Under the pieces are notes generated by a model. That model was not told the DNA's origin, ran no database searches, and saw nothing but the letters and a program-made list of their open reading frames with translations. Shown piece by piece: positions 34,373 to 46,857 of a stretch of 64,000 bases of DNA. The translations under genes and the position numbers were made by a program. Numbering within the stretch: the first letter of the stretch is position 1; each line of letters begins with the position of its first letter. This DNA comes from Apricaphanius iberus (Eukaryota; Chordata; Actinopteri; Cyprinodontiformes; Aphaniidae): NCBI GenBank assembly GCA_028564705.1, contig JAPXFQ010001397.1:248001-312000 (forward strand), read 5' to 3'.

Positions 34373-36179
34373 ATGTGCTACATTGTCACTGTAGCTTATC
34401 AAATTGACCCCAACATGTGATCGGTTAACCTGCACAGCAACTCAACAGCAGGCCAGTCAGTTTCTGTATAACCAAAATTAGTCCCATTCACTTTATCTGA
34501 AAGGTAAGGCTGAGTGCTAAAAGTAAATGTAGTATATGATAAAACTATGAAACAATTAATGAACTATACTATAGCAAAGAAAAACATATAAATAATACGT
34601 TTTCGACTTAATTATGGATTTAATAACTTATTATACAATAATCATCAATATAATTTCAAAATAAATGTTGATTTAATCAATTTCAGGTTTGTATAAGAAT
34701 AACACCCATGTAAATGTTTATTTACCACGTCATACATGTTTTGAGTCCCACCAGTCCTCCCGCCCCCACTTCCACTTTGCATAAAATCCATGCATTTATT
34801 AATTCATTTGTTTATACATAAAAAATGTATTAACACTGCAACCAGCAAAACGAATCACTCTAATTCAGTATAATTATTTAATGCGAAGAAGTCATTTTTT
34901 AGGAACAATAGGATAAGGTGAATAAGAACAAGAGTAGTGAGTCATAAGAACAGCTTTTTTCATGTGTCTGCAAGATATTATTTTCTAAATGAGTTCTCTG
35001 TATCATATTCTGATGGGAAAGCAATGAAGTATGACAGGTTTAGTGGATATTTAGTTTGAAAGCAGTATTGACTAATTGCTCATTTTTTTCCAAAATTACT
35101 TTTTGTAAATCAAATATTCCAAGTGGAGCTGAGATCTAGCATGTTATTGCTTTGAAATTGGGACAGCGTAGAAGCTTTAATTTGCTTTCAGCAGTTATTT
35201 TTATTCTCTTTTTTTATACCTGATTCTAGTTAAGCCCGATAATTGTTCTTATCCTTGCAGATATGATATTATAGATATGAAGCCTGATGTCACTCAAAGC
35301 ATGACACAAAGCATACACAAAGCATACATATTCCATTAGATAAAGATTAGACAGATGCTGACCTCTACAGGTATGATTTTGACTTGCATTCTTGATAGAC
35401 AACATGTATGAAGCATGCAGAGAAAGGATTTAAACAAGAAAAACAGAAATAAACTCAGATGTAATGTAAAAAGCTATATCTGTACTCATAGATTCCTGTG
35501 TGCTCTGGTTATCTGTTTTCAGAATGGCTGACAGTGGGTCATTAAATTGAGTACAATAATGAGCATTAGATGGCCTTGGAAATTGGTGTTGCTAAGGCAC
35601 TGATGGATAATAAAATGTCTCACAGGAGCCAAAATGTAGTGGCAGAGCAACAGGGAAGCAGACAGCTAAACCAAATAACAGGGCTATCAACCTCTACTGA
35701 CAAACAGCCACAAGCTTGACTGAACTGGGAAAAATAAAGCAGGGGAGAAGACGCAGTGGCAATGGAGCACAAAGTGGAGATGACAGCCTTTAGGACACAA
35801 GTGACAGCAATTGAGGGTAGACTGAGTACAAGTGAGTGTCAGGCAGAGGGAAAAGGCTTACTGGTGCAACAAGCATTAATGGTGACTGGCACATGTGCTA
35901 GAGACAGGGGTCTCTTTCTGTCAAGCGCTTCCCTGGCTCTAACTTGTTGCTATCCGGGCTGCTGAGGAGTGCATAATGGGGTCGCAATCAAGTAGTTTTT
36001 AACCTCATAGGGAAAAAGAGACAGAGATTTATTGTGGTATCGCTGCCTAAAAATATTATATTAAATTTCCACTGGGCTGTATTTATGAGCATCCCAACTT
36101 AAAGAAAAAAGCAAATCCAAATTGGTCCTACCTAAGTAAATTAAGCAGCAAAGATTATAAGCTTATTATATAAACTTAA
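34373..36179. other. No gene recognised apart from a small ORF1-like frame
   Basis: AT-rich. One coiled-coil-like frame at 35756-35910 is listed separately. Confidence 0.4.
35756..35910 (+). pseudogene. Possible L1-like ORF1 coiled-coil fragment
   Basis: The frame EHKVEMTAFRTQVTAIEGRL continues STSECQAEGKGLL. Heptad-like spacing and wording resemble the coiled coil of fish L1/Tx1 ORF1 proteins, which form RNA-binding trimers. Only about 30 residues match and no RNA-recognition part follows. It could be chance. Confidence 0.35.
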
Positions 36180-36820
36180 GCCGGTGGTTCTCAATTATTT
36201 TATCTCATTCCCCCAAGGAACATACCCCCCATACCTTGAATGCAGCACAGGTGAGCCATGCAGTGTAGTACAGATGACCTTCCGGTTGAAGAATGATGTC
36301 CATGTGTTACTTATAAAAGAAAGCTCGGTCTTACACACCTGCACATTTCTTTTCTGACTTTGTTCTTAGCAGGTGAAATGAACTGAGGAAGGTTGATGAT
36401 TGGTCAGTCAATATAATAGATCATGTTGCATGCACATGCACAGATAATTCCCTTTCTAAGCATGGGTAAGGACAGTTTGGTGCTAACCAGGCAGGGTCTC
36501 TAATCTGCTAGGAATATCAATGACAACATTTCACAGAAAGTTGATAAGGATGGTCAGAAATGTTGCTAGATTTATCCCTAAGCACATTTTGGGGGGGGGG
36601 GGGGGGGGGGGGAGGGGGAGTCATTATTGAGGTCTGAAAGGTCTTGCACCACTGGTGTCTGTGTAGACTACTTCTACTAGGTTAAACAAACAACGTCTCG
36701 ATTTGCTGGAATACTGCTGCCGTCTGGAGGCTTGTTTATTCTTCGAGCATGAGTAAAGACAAAAGTCCTCCGGCCACCTCATCGGGGCGCACCCTACTAT
36801 TTGAGAAGTGCTGGTCTAAC
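36180..36820. mobile_element. Non-autonomous hAT-like element (TIR-bounded)
   Basis: The left end CCGGTGGTTCTCAATTA and the complement of the right end (CCAGCACTTCTCAAATA) match at 12 of 17 positions. The GGTTCTCAA core is typical of Charlie-type hAT termini. An 8-bp target duplication is not clear. The interior is non-coding and holds a 22-G run. Confidence 0.5.
36591..36612. repeat. Poly(G) run of 22
   Basis: Uninterrupted G22, followed by A and more G-rich sequence. A strong candidate for quadruplex formation and for sequencing error. Confidence 0.9.
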
Positions 36821-38868
36821 TTTTGGACAGGCAGACAGACAGACAAAGAGATAAACAGGAAGAGTTTAAAGTTGTGGTCTGTAGAAGTGCATCATCAAGG
36901 AGAAGAGGAGGAGGAAATTTTGAGTAGCTCTCGTCCCTGCTCCCCTTCTTCTTCTGGAAGGAGCTGAAACCCACACCTCATACTGCGCATGTGCAGGGAA
37001 AGTAGAGTCAATAAAGAGAGCAGCATTGCATTAACCCAGCACTGACCTACTTTTTTTACAATGGAGGTTTCCAAGTTAAGGATATTTTTTAACCAAATCC
37101 CTCTGGCTTCTTCTTCTTTGTTGGCTTTCTAAGCTGACTGAGGTGTGTTACCATGTAGTGAAAACTGGGGTAGAGATTGTGGCACAGTTTCATTAACAGA
37201 CAGATCTGTCTTGTCTATATGCAAATCTGTTGGTCATCTCTCTTGGGTTGCATCCATTCACTTTTCTGTGGACTGGGTAGCGACTAGGACTGGGTAGCGA
37301 CTAGGAGAAAATATACATTCAGAATAAATGTCTACTATTTATCAAAGAACAGGGTCATATAGTCATATTCCCGCTTTTTAAAATTTACTTTAACAAATGC
37401 AACCATTTAGCCACGTTTTAAAGTAATTATTAATAACTCACAATGAGGATGATTAGTGTTGATAGGCATTGGAATTCTGGCTAGCTGGACAGATATTTGA
37501 CCCATCCTGCTTTTAAAAATGGCCTCTTCTTTCACAATGGGAAACACTCCACTCCAACTTCACCCAGTTCCATTCAGTAGACATAACTGGGTTATGCATT
37601 TATCTGTTCATATATAGTCTACAATTAATTGTGGGTGTCAAAAAGGAAACCATAAAGTCAAAGGAACTGTCTGGAACTTCGCAAGACATGTGAAGTAGTT
37701 TCAGTCTTGCTGAAATGTTTTAATTCATTTTTGCATGACCATCCAGTAAGATAGATAAAGGAAACAAAGTAAAGCAAGTAAAGCCATATGCTTTTGCTTT
37801 AAGATGCATGTCAGTTAAACTTTAAAAGAATCTTTACAATATCAAACAATATATTATTAAATCTCAAAACAAGAAAAAATGGTAATAAAAGCGTAAATCA
37901 TCGATGGTGCTGACAGCAGCTTCTATCCATCCCACCTAAAATGAAGTTGATGATTAAAAAATGTATCAGGATACATTGCAACTTACTTAGATCTAATAGC
38001 TCTTTGCATTTATACCAATTTATTATAACTTTAAATTAGGGAGTCTTCTGTTATCCACCTTACTACTAGCTTGTGATTCACATAAAAAATGATCTCTCTG
38101 CTCGGGCCTCTTTACACGTAAACAAGTGGTCTCATGCAGAGAAAATCTGGATCAAAACATGTAAGTACCCTAAGTTTTTCATCCAAAACAGGATAATACT
38201 GTCATATGAGTTCCTTCATCTTTCAGAGATTGAGGGGAAGACCTGCAGAAATTGAATCTGATTACATATATCAGCATATTTACTGCTTTGTCAACTCAAA
38301 CACTAAGGATGAAAACTGAGGTATAAATATAATTTAAATCTGTATTGATGTGACATTTGCTATGCCATTAAGTCACAGACAGAGCATTAATTATCTATAT
38401 TATTAACATTGAATGGTAATTTTCAGTTGCAGGTTAATATTATTATCAAAGATGGAAAGACATATATGTCATATGCTAACAAATTATACTGATCTGAAAC
38501 ATAAAATTATACCTGATCTGCTCTAAGCAGCAATGTTGATCCCTTTAAAAGCAAACATTTCTTCTGGGGTGGCTGAGTAAAGCCCAATTGATGGAGCAAG
38601 GATTTCCCTTCTCCCTGGGTTTTAATCTACAATTAAAAAGAAAAAAAAGAAAACACCTTTAGGGCTTTCAGTGGTTGCTTTAAATTTAGAATATTCAAAT
38701 ACATTTGTCTTGATTCCTAATCTGCCAGCAATCAAAAGTAAGAATATTTCAACAATCAGTGTGCTTTTTTTTACCCTGTGTCTCAGCAACATACCTTGTT
38801 TGGCATGTGACTTATGTAAATATTGTGATAGAAAAAAAAAAAAAATTTAGTTAAATATACCAACCATC
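36821..38868. other. No gene recognised
   Basis: AT-rich. It includes a perfect tandem duplication of a 17-mer (37271-37287 and 37288-37304, unit GACTGGGTAGCGACTAG). Confidence 0.4.
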
Positions 38869-39085
38869 TATCCATACATCCTTCCACTCCAATGTGTTTC
38901 CAGGCTAGATGGGATATGGAGTTCCTTCACTAAGTTCTGGGTCGTCCCTGGTAACTTGTCCCAGTGTTACCTCAAGTAACATCCTAATTAGATGCCAAAA
39001 CCACCTTAAGTGACTCCCTTTTGATGGTGAGAAGCAGCGACTTTTGCTGTGATGACGAAGCTCTTCACATACTATCTCTAAGCTA
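38869..39085 (+). repeat. Decayed common teleost repeat
   Basis: Starts CATCTATCCATACATCC and continues with CTGGGTCGTCCCTGG, CATCCTAATTAGATGCC and ACCACCTTAAGTGACTCCC. This order is familiar from a very abundant fish interspersed repeat. Non-coding here. Confidence 0.6.
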
Positions 39086-40039
39086 AATTTCTAACCAGTT
39101 ATTTGAAAAAAAATGCAGCTCACTAAATAAAAAAAACACCTTGCAGCTGCTGCAACAGTATTAAAGGAAGTTGTTAATGTAATTCATTTTCCAGCAGCAC
39201 CAGCAAGCATAAGATGGATATGAAAGTGAGGCTAAAAACTGTGAGACTTCAGATGTCTATCCTGTGTCATAAATGTTGTTGTCATATGTTACCCATATTA
39301 TTAAAAATGACAGTTGACTGGCATCTATCTTAGGCTTCTTGGAAAACCTCAATCTGAAGGGCTCCTGTAGTATTTGGAGACATGGTTCACTAGGTTGTTA
39401 CCTACTGTCCGCCAAAGTCTGTATGTTTTCATGACTTTTATCAAAGCCATATTTCTTCAGCTGTCTACTTGCTCTATTCCCAGAATGACAAACTGAATCA
39501 CAACAAAATGAAATGGTGACTTTGCTGAGGATTCGAGTGTGACCGCACATGGCCTGGGTCATTGATCCAATCACGGGAACCATTTCCAGGAACAAGGGTT
39601 TTTCAAAAGGTACATATTTTGATTACTTCTTTATGTTCAGAAAACAAAGGTTAAACAGAGTTCTACCTGTAATATTTCACCCTACAAAGCAGCTTTTGTA
39701 AGAGAAATACTTAGATAATTTGAAACATTGGCAGTAAAGTTGTCTGTCGGTCATGCTTCGGAGAATGTATTCATATGCTCTCAAACCATTTTTGTCCCTT
39801 AAAAAAAATTTAAGATTAATTTATCTGGATTTTACATGAACATCAAAAACGAGAAATGTAATTTTTTTTTTTTTAACAACTAAAAATTCTAAAAAGTGTG
39901 ACATTTATGTTTATTCAGTAACTTTTACTCCAATAACTCAGTTAAACAAATTGCTTGCTACCTAATGAGTGAACAGTTTAATCATTTGTAATTGAGTCTC
40001 ACTGTAAATCCAGTTGTCTCTTAAGCCTTGATAGGTTTG
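39086..40039. other. No gene recognised
   Basis: A 65-codon minus frame at 39398-39595 has no domain. The remainder is AT-rich. Confidence 0.35.
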
Positions 40040-40135
40040 TCAGAGAACATTAGAGAACATACAGCTTCACAGGGACCAACGAAGACTGCTGAAATATCAG
40101 GGATAACCTTTTGGAGAAGTTTAAAGCTCAGTTCA
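40040..40135 (+). pseudogene. Tc1 transposase N-terminal fragment
   Basis: The frame at 40096-40128 reads IRDNLLEKFKA, matching the start of the first helix-turn-helix of a common fish Tc1 subfamily (VRDKVVEKFKA type). The upstream leader (GTCAGAGAACATTAGAGAAC) also fits that family's 5' UTR. The rest of the gene is missing. Confidence 0.6.
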
Positions 40136-41014
40136 GCTGAGCAAGGAAATTATCAAGAGAAAACAGATTTAGAAACCTACAGCTCATCTGGAAGAATTCA
40201 TCAATATGATAACTATCTGTTGTACACAACTCTGAGGACTCTTCCATGAAGCAAGCTCTTTCGATTGAGGCTATTTTAAAATATCCTCACTTGAAACAGT
40301 GTAACAGTCACTCTAGGCTTAATCAGTTCCACGAAAGAGGCTCAGGTGGATTCAATCCACACTAATCCAAGTGAGGAGTGCAAGTGAGGAGTGAAAAGCA
40401 ATGCTCATGCATGTCCAAGCTACATTTAAGTCACACCTTGTCAATCAATGCTGGATAAGTGAGAATGGAAGGAAAAGAAAGAGTTGTGTTCTTCTCCCAT
40501 ACAGAGCAAGAATTATTAATGCAAGCCTATGAGCATCACAAATACATCATAACCGATAAGGGGAACACTAAATGCATAAAAAAAAATTGTAATGCTGTAT
40601 GGTGTAATGCTGTGAATTATTGATTACTTGCTGAATTGTAATACTGATGCTCTGCAGTAGGTGGTGTTGCCACACGGACAGTGTAGTGTGACACGAAGAG
40701 AGCGATGGGAAGTCTTTCTGATTGTAAACTTCTTAATCCATGTTAAAAAATAATATTACCTCACTGGGTAGGGCAAGATAATCTCGAATCTGATGTGAAT
40801 TATTAAAACCAGAATATAAGACATGACAGAAAAAAGCTGACACGTTAAATGTGTAACAACATGATTTAAGCAAGGATATAAAAATATTTAACTATTAAAT
40901 ACAAACAGGTTCACACCTTAAAATGTAAAGTCACATTAATACAGTATTTAAATATTTGGTGCCAGGAGCAACACGAGTCTGAACCAATGTCACAGACGTC
41001 TGTCATATAGGTGT
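40136..41014. other. No gene recognised
   Basis: Unclassified AT-rich sequence. Confidence 0.35.
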
Positions 41015-41639
41015 GGCTGATAGACAGGTCAAACCGTGGGAGTTGGAGACGAACAAAAATAGACTCAAACTGCAGAAAGAGAAAAGAATAATGCAGTTAT
41101 ATAACTCAAAACAGTAGCGTTTGAGAGACAAAACATAGCAGGTGAAGCTTAAGGTAAAGTAGCTCGGACGTGATCATCAGTAAAATATAGTATAAAATCG
41201 GCATATTTATGTTGATTTATGCATGTTTGCTCACTGTACTTTTCAGTGATTTACCGCTATGTTAAAAATGTACATTATTCAGTTAAAGAGATGTTTTCAG
41301 ACTTAAATTAATGCTAACTCATTAGCAGAAGTAGCTGTGTAGACACAGCTACTTCGCAATGAGAGCATTAAATTCCTAATGTTTAAATTGATGATGAATG
41401 TTATTATTTTTCATATGACATTACAACTACATTAATCTCCCTCCTCACATTTATTTCACTCAAACCTATATCAGCAGCTGTGTGGAAATAATAGTAGTTA
41501 GTAGTTAATTTATCTGGTCATTATGAACATTTAGATATTAGATCACATGTTATTCAAAGATCTATACAATATGCAATAAGAAAAAAAAAGATTAAAGAAA
41601 AATGTATAAATTACAAATGTAAATGCTACATGATGACTG

Positions 41640-42025
41640 ACCGAAGGGGGTTTAGACTGAAGTCTAGACTTATTTTGCCTAACCCCTTTTACAACTGAAA
41701 CACTATGTCCAAAGATGACACAATTATACAGTGTATCTTATACCAATGATGGTAACATGTAAGAACAAGACTTAAATTTCAACAATCAAAATTATGTTAT
41801 GCATCCTTGATCAATTTAATTTCTGATGTTCTTCATTAAGTGTTCTATACTTCTCCGTAATGTTTGACTTATACATTTTCTTAAATGCATTAATAGTTTT
41901 GGAGCCCTTAAGTTGTATAGGTAGACCATTTCATAGATCAACTCCTTTGACTGAGAAACTCATCTTCTGTGTATTACTCTTCGCAATGGGTTTTTGCAGC
42001 GGATCAGTTCCTCTGAGGTTACGTA
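41640..42025 (-). pseudogene. LINE reverse-transcriptase C-terminus and 3' end
   Basis: The minus frame at about 41818-41970 reads FSVKGVDL, stop, NGLPIQLKGSKTINAFKKMY, KSNITEKYRTLNEEHQ. The 'W-N-x-LP...FK' pattern is the usual end of non-LTR RT proteins; here the W codon is TGA. Non-coding 3' sequence follows to the left. The clade is not determined. Confidence 0.6.
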
Positions 42026-42059
42026 TATATCTTGATTCTCTGGTATGAAAAATCTCAAA

Positions 42060-42960
42060 TGGCTTTATTTTCCTTTATTTATTTGTATTATGTATATGGT
42101 GCCTTAACATAACTGCAGTCAAACAAGGTGCCATACAATAAAAACTCAAAGCATTAAAACAGCAATTTAAAAGATAAATAAATAGATAAAAACATTAAAA
42201 TATAGTAAAAAATAACGATAAAAACAAAAATAAAAAAACACCAACAGAGCAGAGTCTCATGTACAAATGCTTGTCTGTAGAAATGGGTTTGAACAAGTGT
42301 TTTAAAAGCGGACAGTGAAGATGCCTGATGAATGCTCAGTGGTAACACATTCCACATCTTCGGTGCACAGATTGGAAAAGCTCTTTCCCCTAAGCTTCCT
42401 CTTAGACCTCAGTACCTGGGATGTAGGGACAGGGAAGCTCAGAGAGGTACGGAGGTGCAGAATTATTGAAAAGATTTAAAGACAAGTAAAATAATCTTAA
42501 AATGATTTCTAAAATTGACAGGCAGCCAGTGAAGGGAATCCAGGATTGGTGTAATGTGGTCACTCTTTCACACTCCAGACGGAACACGAGCAGCAGCATT
42601 CTGCACAAGTTGAAGAGGGACAACTGGCTAACACCGGAATCCAGTGAGTTACAATAATCAAGCAGAGATGTAATAATACCGTTTAGAAAAAGACGGCTTC
42701 ACCTTCACAAACTGCCTCAAATAAAAGAAGCTGGACTTTACCACTGAGGTAATTTGATGATCAAATTTAATATCACTGTCCATTTTATCATCCAGATTTG
42801 ACATGTACTGTTTGAGATGTGGAGCCAGGGGAGCCAGATTTGACTGTGGAAGGTTCACAAAAGCTGCTTGGACCAAACACCATTACGTCCATGTTTCTTT
42901 CATTGAAACTTAAAAAGCTCAGAGCCATCCAATTCTTGATATCTTGAAGGCATTATAAAA
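42060..42960 (-). pseudogene. L2-like LINE 3' fragment
   Basis: Minus-strand frames carry MWNVLPLSIHQASSLSAFKT near 42300-42357. Further upstream the stretch AGGCAGCCAGTGAAGGGAAT (plus, near 42520-42539) is the familiar reverse complement of the L2 'LHWLPV' region. The 3' end is near 42075, with TTTATTTATTTG. Frames are broken, and endonuclease and polymerase core are absent. Confidence 0.75.
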
Positions 42961-43456
42961 GTGGAGCAACAGTTTTAAGTAGAGCTCTGGTATGTACTCC
43001 CAGTGTGAACAGTCATCCCACCCTGAACCAGTACCTCAATAGCAGTCTGTGTTGCTGCAAAACTGTTGAAGCCTCTGACTGAAATCACACTGTTGTCATA
43101 GGATGGTCCCAATAAGATGATGCTCAGAGTTGTCCAACATTACTTTACATACAGAAAATGTTAGCCAGTTAGTTTGGTTTAGCAACTGGCTAAAAGAAAC
43201 AAAGTTTTAAAGAGCCTTGTGTGAATATGGTTTTGGAGTTCATAATGAAAATTATATTAATCACTTCTTTATTTCATAAAAAATAGCAATTGCATATTGA
43301 TTTGTCCTTTATTTAGACTGAAAATTTTTGTTTTTTAGTCATGATAACTCACAGCTACAATGTGATCAATTAGGTAAGAAAAAAAAACATAATTTGAAAG
43401 CCCTAATATCTAGCTATCAGAGTCATTGCTCCCCCTGGAGAAAATTCCACCAGCCA

Positions 43457-44509
43457 CCACCGGACTAATCGGGCTTCAGGCTAGTCTAGTTTGTGGTACT
43501 GAATTTTGGGAAATTAAGCCAGAGTTGTTCAAACAGCAACACGCCCTGTTTCAGGGGTAACTTTTTATTCCATGTTTTTCTGGAGATGAATGAGTAGCAT
43601 CCTGTCACCTCATTGGTCAGTCAATGAAACCTCCGCTGATTGGTCCTCGACTGAGCAACAGCAATGCAAAACTGAAACTTTTCTTAACTTTTTGGGATTG
43701 TGTCGCGGACTTGCCTGTGCATGATACATGCAGGAGCAAACAATTTAACATGCATGATTTAGCAGGAAGGAGAGACTCGTGATTATTGTTTCATGTTACA
43801 TTGGAAATGATGGAGGAGATGCAACGTCGCGTCCCGTGTGTCGAGCCCATTATGTCCACTGACCTCCAAGGGCTCTCTTGGTGAAAGGGAGCTTCTTTCT
43901 TCTGTTTGGTTAATTTGTAGGCCTGTTGGTACACCTTGATGCACAGCTAAAATCAGCCTCATCAGCATACTGCATAAAAGCTTTACTTAGCCAGTGTCTT
44001 GCCACTTCCCTTTGGGTATCCATGTTTTGGTTGACTGCTAAACTTAATCTTCTGTACCAAAAGCAATTCTGTGACTTTATTTTGTTGTCTACTGAACTAT
44101 TTTATTTGAATATGTCTTATTTTAGATTGGAAGTTTGGTAGTGGATATCTGCTATTTTCTTTCAGCTAGTTCTTTTCTGTTTTGTTGTCTACCAGGGACC
44201 ACTCAGGCACTGATTTTTTTTTCTTTTTATAGGCGAGAACTATTTTGCCTTCAGACAGAAGGGGATATTTTTCTTTGTTATTTTGAAGTTGTAGAAACTG
44301 AATTTTATTTCTTCCATTTTGTTTGTTAAGTCATGTGTGAAATTAAATCACTTTTCCATTGACCCAGGTTTTGTTCAGTAGCTGTTGAAGATTGTTGTTG
44401 TTGATTGTTAGATTTTCTTTTTAATGCATTTTGTGTTATACCCTGTGACTTCCATTTTAAAAGTTGTTGCCTGAATTTTAAGGAGGAGTGGGAAGAAGAA
44501 CAAAGCCTT
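43457..44509. other. No gene recognised
   Basis: AT/T-rich. Small open frames without domains. Confidence 0.35.
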
Positions 44510-44720
44510 TAGAAGTTATTGTTTGCACATTGCCGTGAGCCATGTAGGAGACATAGCAAACAAGTGAAAGTGGGTGCTCTGGTCGGATGAGACCAAAGTG
44601 AAATTTTGGGATTTGACACAAAATACTATGTGTAGGAAAACTAACTCTACACATCATCTTTGCGATGTGTACATCACAAAATGAAACATGGGCAATTATA
44701 ACATCATGCTGTGGGAAAGC
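44510..44720 (+). pseudogene. Tc1 transposase catalytic-domain fragment
   Basis: The frame at 44574-44660 reads VLWSDETKVKFWDLTQNTMC. This is the region of the second catalytic Asp of Tc1 transposases (LWSDET motif, Asp codon 44586). CATCATGCTGTGGG near 44702 fits the following SIMLWG segment. About 20 bp further on the LTR element begins. Confidence 0.8.
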
Positions 44721-44740
44721 ATTTATTTAGTATTATAATC

Positions 44741-45246
44741 TGTTGAATTAAATAATTATCATAAGTAATTCAATGCATGTTCAAGCAGAGACAAAATGGA
44801 GCCAATTTCCAGTTCTTAACATTTATTTTGAACAGATTAACAAATTGCAGTTTTACAGAGGAATTTTGCCCCCGTCAGTTCCTCTGTGGTCCAGATTTAA
44901 AGAAATCTGAACAATTAACTGATCTTCATTTCACAGCTTTATAGACAACCGGGCCTCTAGGCGTTTCTAATCTCTCCAATCAGAAAATTTTCATACAGTG
45001 TCTTCGCTCTTATTTGCTGTCAGAGAATCCTGGAGTCAAAAGATCAGTCGTCTCTGTTCTGGGTCAAAGGTTCATTATAAAGATTTATGGTTAAATGGCT
45101 ATCTGCTTCTCTAAAAACTTTTCTCCCAGTTTCTTATCTAAACATCCTGCTTTTACAGCTTGCAATAACTTTTAGCCAAAAGTTTTACGACTTAAAAGCT
45201 TACCTGCATAAACAATAGTGTCAGACCCATTTTTTACAACCATGCA
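44741..45246 (-). repeat. 3' LTR
   Basis: On minus: GATTGG box, TATA box GTCTATAAAGC (plus 44936-44946), AATAAA signal (plus 44822-44827) and a short 3' part ending TTCAACA. It differs from the 5' LTR by a few substitutions and a short rewritten patch near 45175. Confidence 0.9.
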
Positions 45247-46021
45247 AACTATATACACAGTCTTTTACCTTCTGAATGATAAAAGTTTAAACCTTATGCA
45301 GAATTACCACAATTCCCTCTTTTCAATCTTTTTATTAAAATAGATTGATATCTCCTCTGTACGTAAGTGTTTAGAACTTAAGCTCATAACCTGTAAAGCA
45401 TTTTGAAAATGCAAGAAATCAAATCCAAGAAATTTCATCAGTTTAAAAACATGAAGTATTTCAGACTAAAATTCAAAACACAAACTATTAAAGTACCTTT
45501 TTTAACCTTAACTCCCATTAAAAAATGTAAATCTGTTAATCATAGATTCACCCTCTTTTGGCATTAACCAAAAAAATTTATTTTAACAATTCCCACAAAC
45601 TAAATTCAAAAACCCACAATGTATAAGAATGTCTTACATGTGAAGAGATAATTAAATCTGACTTGATACATGTTAATACTGTGGAAGAAGCTCAGAACAT
45701 CCATGAACATAGACATTATTACTATATTATATTCTGAAAGAAATCAAACTTAAAGTGTTAAGAAACCTGTGAAATAGAAGGTATTAAGAACCCTTTTAGG
45801 CAGTGTTACGACTCTTCACTTGTGAATAAAATAGTTAATCAAATAGTTAAACAACCTGTAAAATGCAAAAAATTATTAATAAATGTTCAGTCTTTATATT
45901 TGTATTCTGATCCTCTTTCTTCACTCTCATTTTATCCCCCTCAGTGGCTCCTGGCAGCTGGAGAGCGATATACAGAGCTGATCAGTGTGGAGGGCTCCTA
46001 TTTTTTTAGTGTTCCAGTTTT

Positions 46022-46267
46022 TTACTCCCATATTTGCAGATAACCACTCTCTGAAATGCCAATTACTTCATTAATTGGGCATTTCCCCCAATATACACAA
46101 ATGCACAGACAGGCCCCGCCGCCTGTGGCCCCAGCTTCCGATTCAGCTTGGTCAAAACCTTCTCGATCCTCCTTAGGCAGAATCCTGCCGCTCCTCGACC
46201 AGGCTCGTCGTTTCCGTGAAGCTGCATTCAGTCCATGTCTATAAAAGAATTGTCTTTTCCAAATCAA
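46022..46267 (-). other. Unidentified open frame in LTR element interior (3' part)
   Basis: A minus frame of 81 codons, GC-richer than its surroundings, includes AASRKRRAWSRSGRILPKED and CPINEVIGISESGYLQIW. It is the last frame before the 3' LTR, where a retrovirus would have env, but there is no signal peptide, furin site with fusion peptide or membrane span. Function unknown. Confidence 0.3.
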
Positions 46268-46620
46268 ATCACAATCAGATGATTACAATAATAATCCCTC
46301 TTTAATGGTAAATTACTGCCGTAATTGACCATTCCCAAACACAGCCAATCCATTCAGGTGCAGGAAGATGCGATCTGATGCCATTAAGAAGACCTGGTAT
46401 GGAATCAAATGATTAATTTAACATTTACTCATTATTTCTAAATTCTTCCTTACAGCTTAACAAAACCCATAGCATGTGTCATAATAGCCAGAAATATATC
46501 CCATAAGTACGCAACACTAACTTAGTTAGCCTGAGTTTTTCACACTTTAGCTGTCAGACCCTGTAAATTTCCCAAGTATAAATTAATAAAAACTAAACCT
46601 ATAAATTTAAAGTGTCCAAT

Positions 46621-46857
46621 TTATCTTCTTTCTCCAAACCTGAGCATGGGACCAGAGCCAGGTTTTCCCATCCAGCACCCTGACAGGCCTGTCCTACTGG
46701 GGCAGCAGCTCTGTGCTCTCCCCATTCTCCTCAGTGCCTGCTGTGGATAAAGCCAAGAACGTTTGTTAATCTCAGCAAATTGTCTCCTGCATTGTTGTGA
46801 AAGGCAGTTATGACAAGTTTCCACAGATAAGCAGACCAGACATTTCATCCAGTCCAC
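46621..46857 (-). other. Unidentified exon-like segment in LTR element interior
   Basis: A minus frame of 78 codons starts MDWMKCLVCLSVETCHNCLS. Within it a good acceptor (GGCTTTATCCACAG|CAGG, near 46744) and a possible donor (GCTCAG|GTTTGG, near 46638) outline a 105-bp candidate exon. An alternative frame there reads TEENGESTELLPQ, stop, DRPVRVLDGKTWLWSHAQ. Nothing matches a family I recognise. Confidence 0.3.

Larger units (their letters stand above)
41015..43456. repeat. Diverged repeat, copy B (interrupted by LINE fragments)
   Basis: Second copy of the repeat at 15795-17398 in the same orientation. Matching blocks lie at about 41030-41510 and 42970-43456. Between them about 1.45 kb of LINE sequence is inserted that copy A lacks. 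Conversely copy B lacks the L2 tail of copy A. The minus-strand open frame of copy A is broken here. Confidence 0.75.

Noticed and set aside
37271..37304. Tandem 17-mer as possible CRISPR or satellite
   Set aside because: Only two copies and no spacers. A simple local duplication.
45247..45300. Polypurine tract next to the 3' LTR
   Set aside because: On minus the last 20 bases before the LTR are mixed (ACTGTGTATATAGTT type). No purine run long enough to call.
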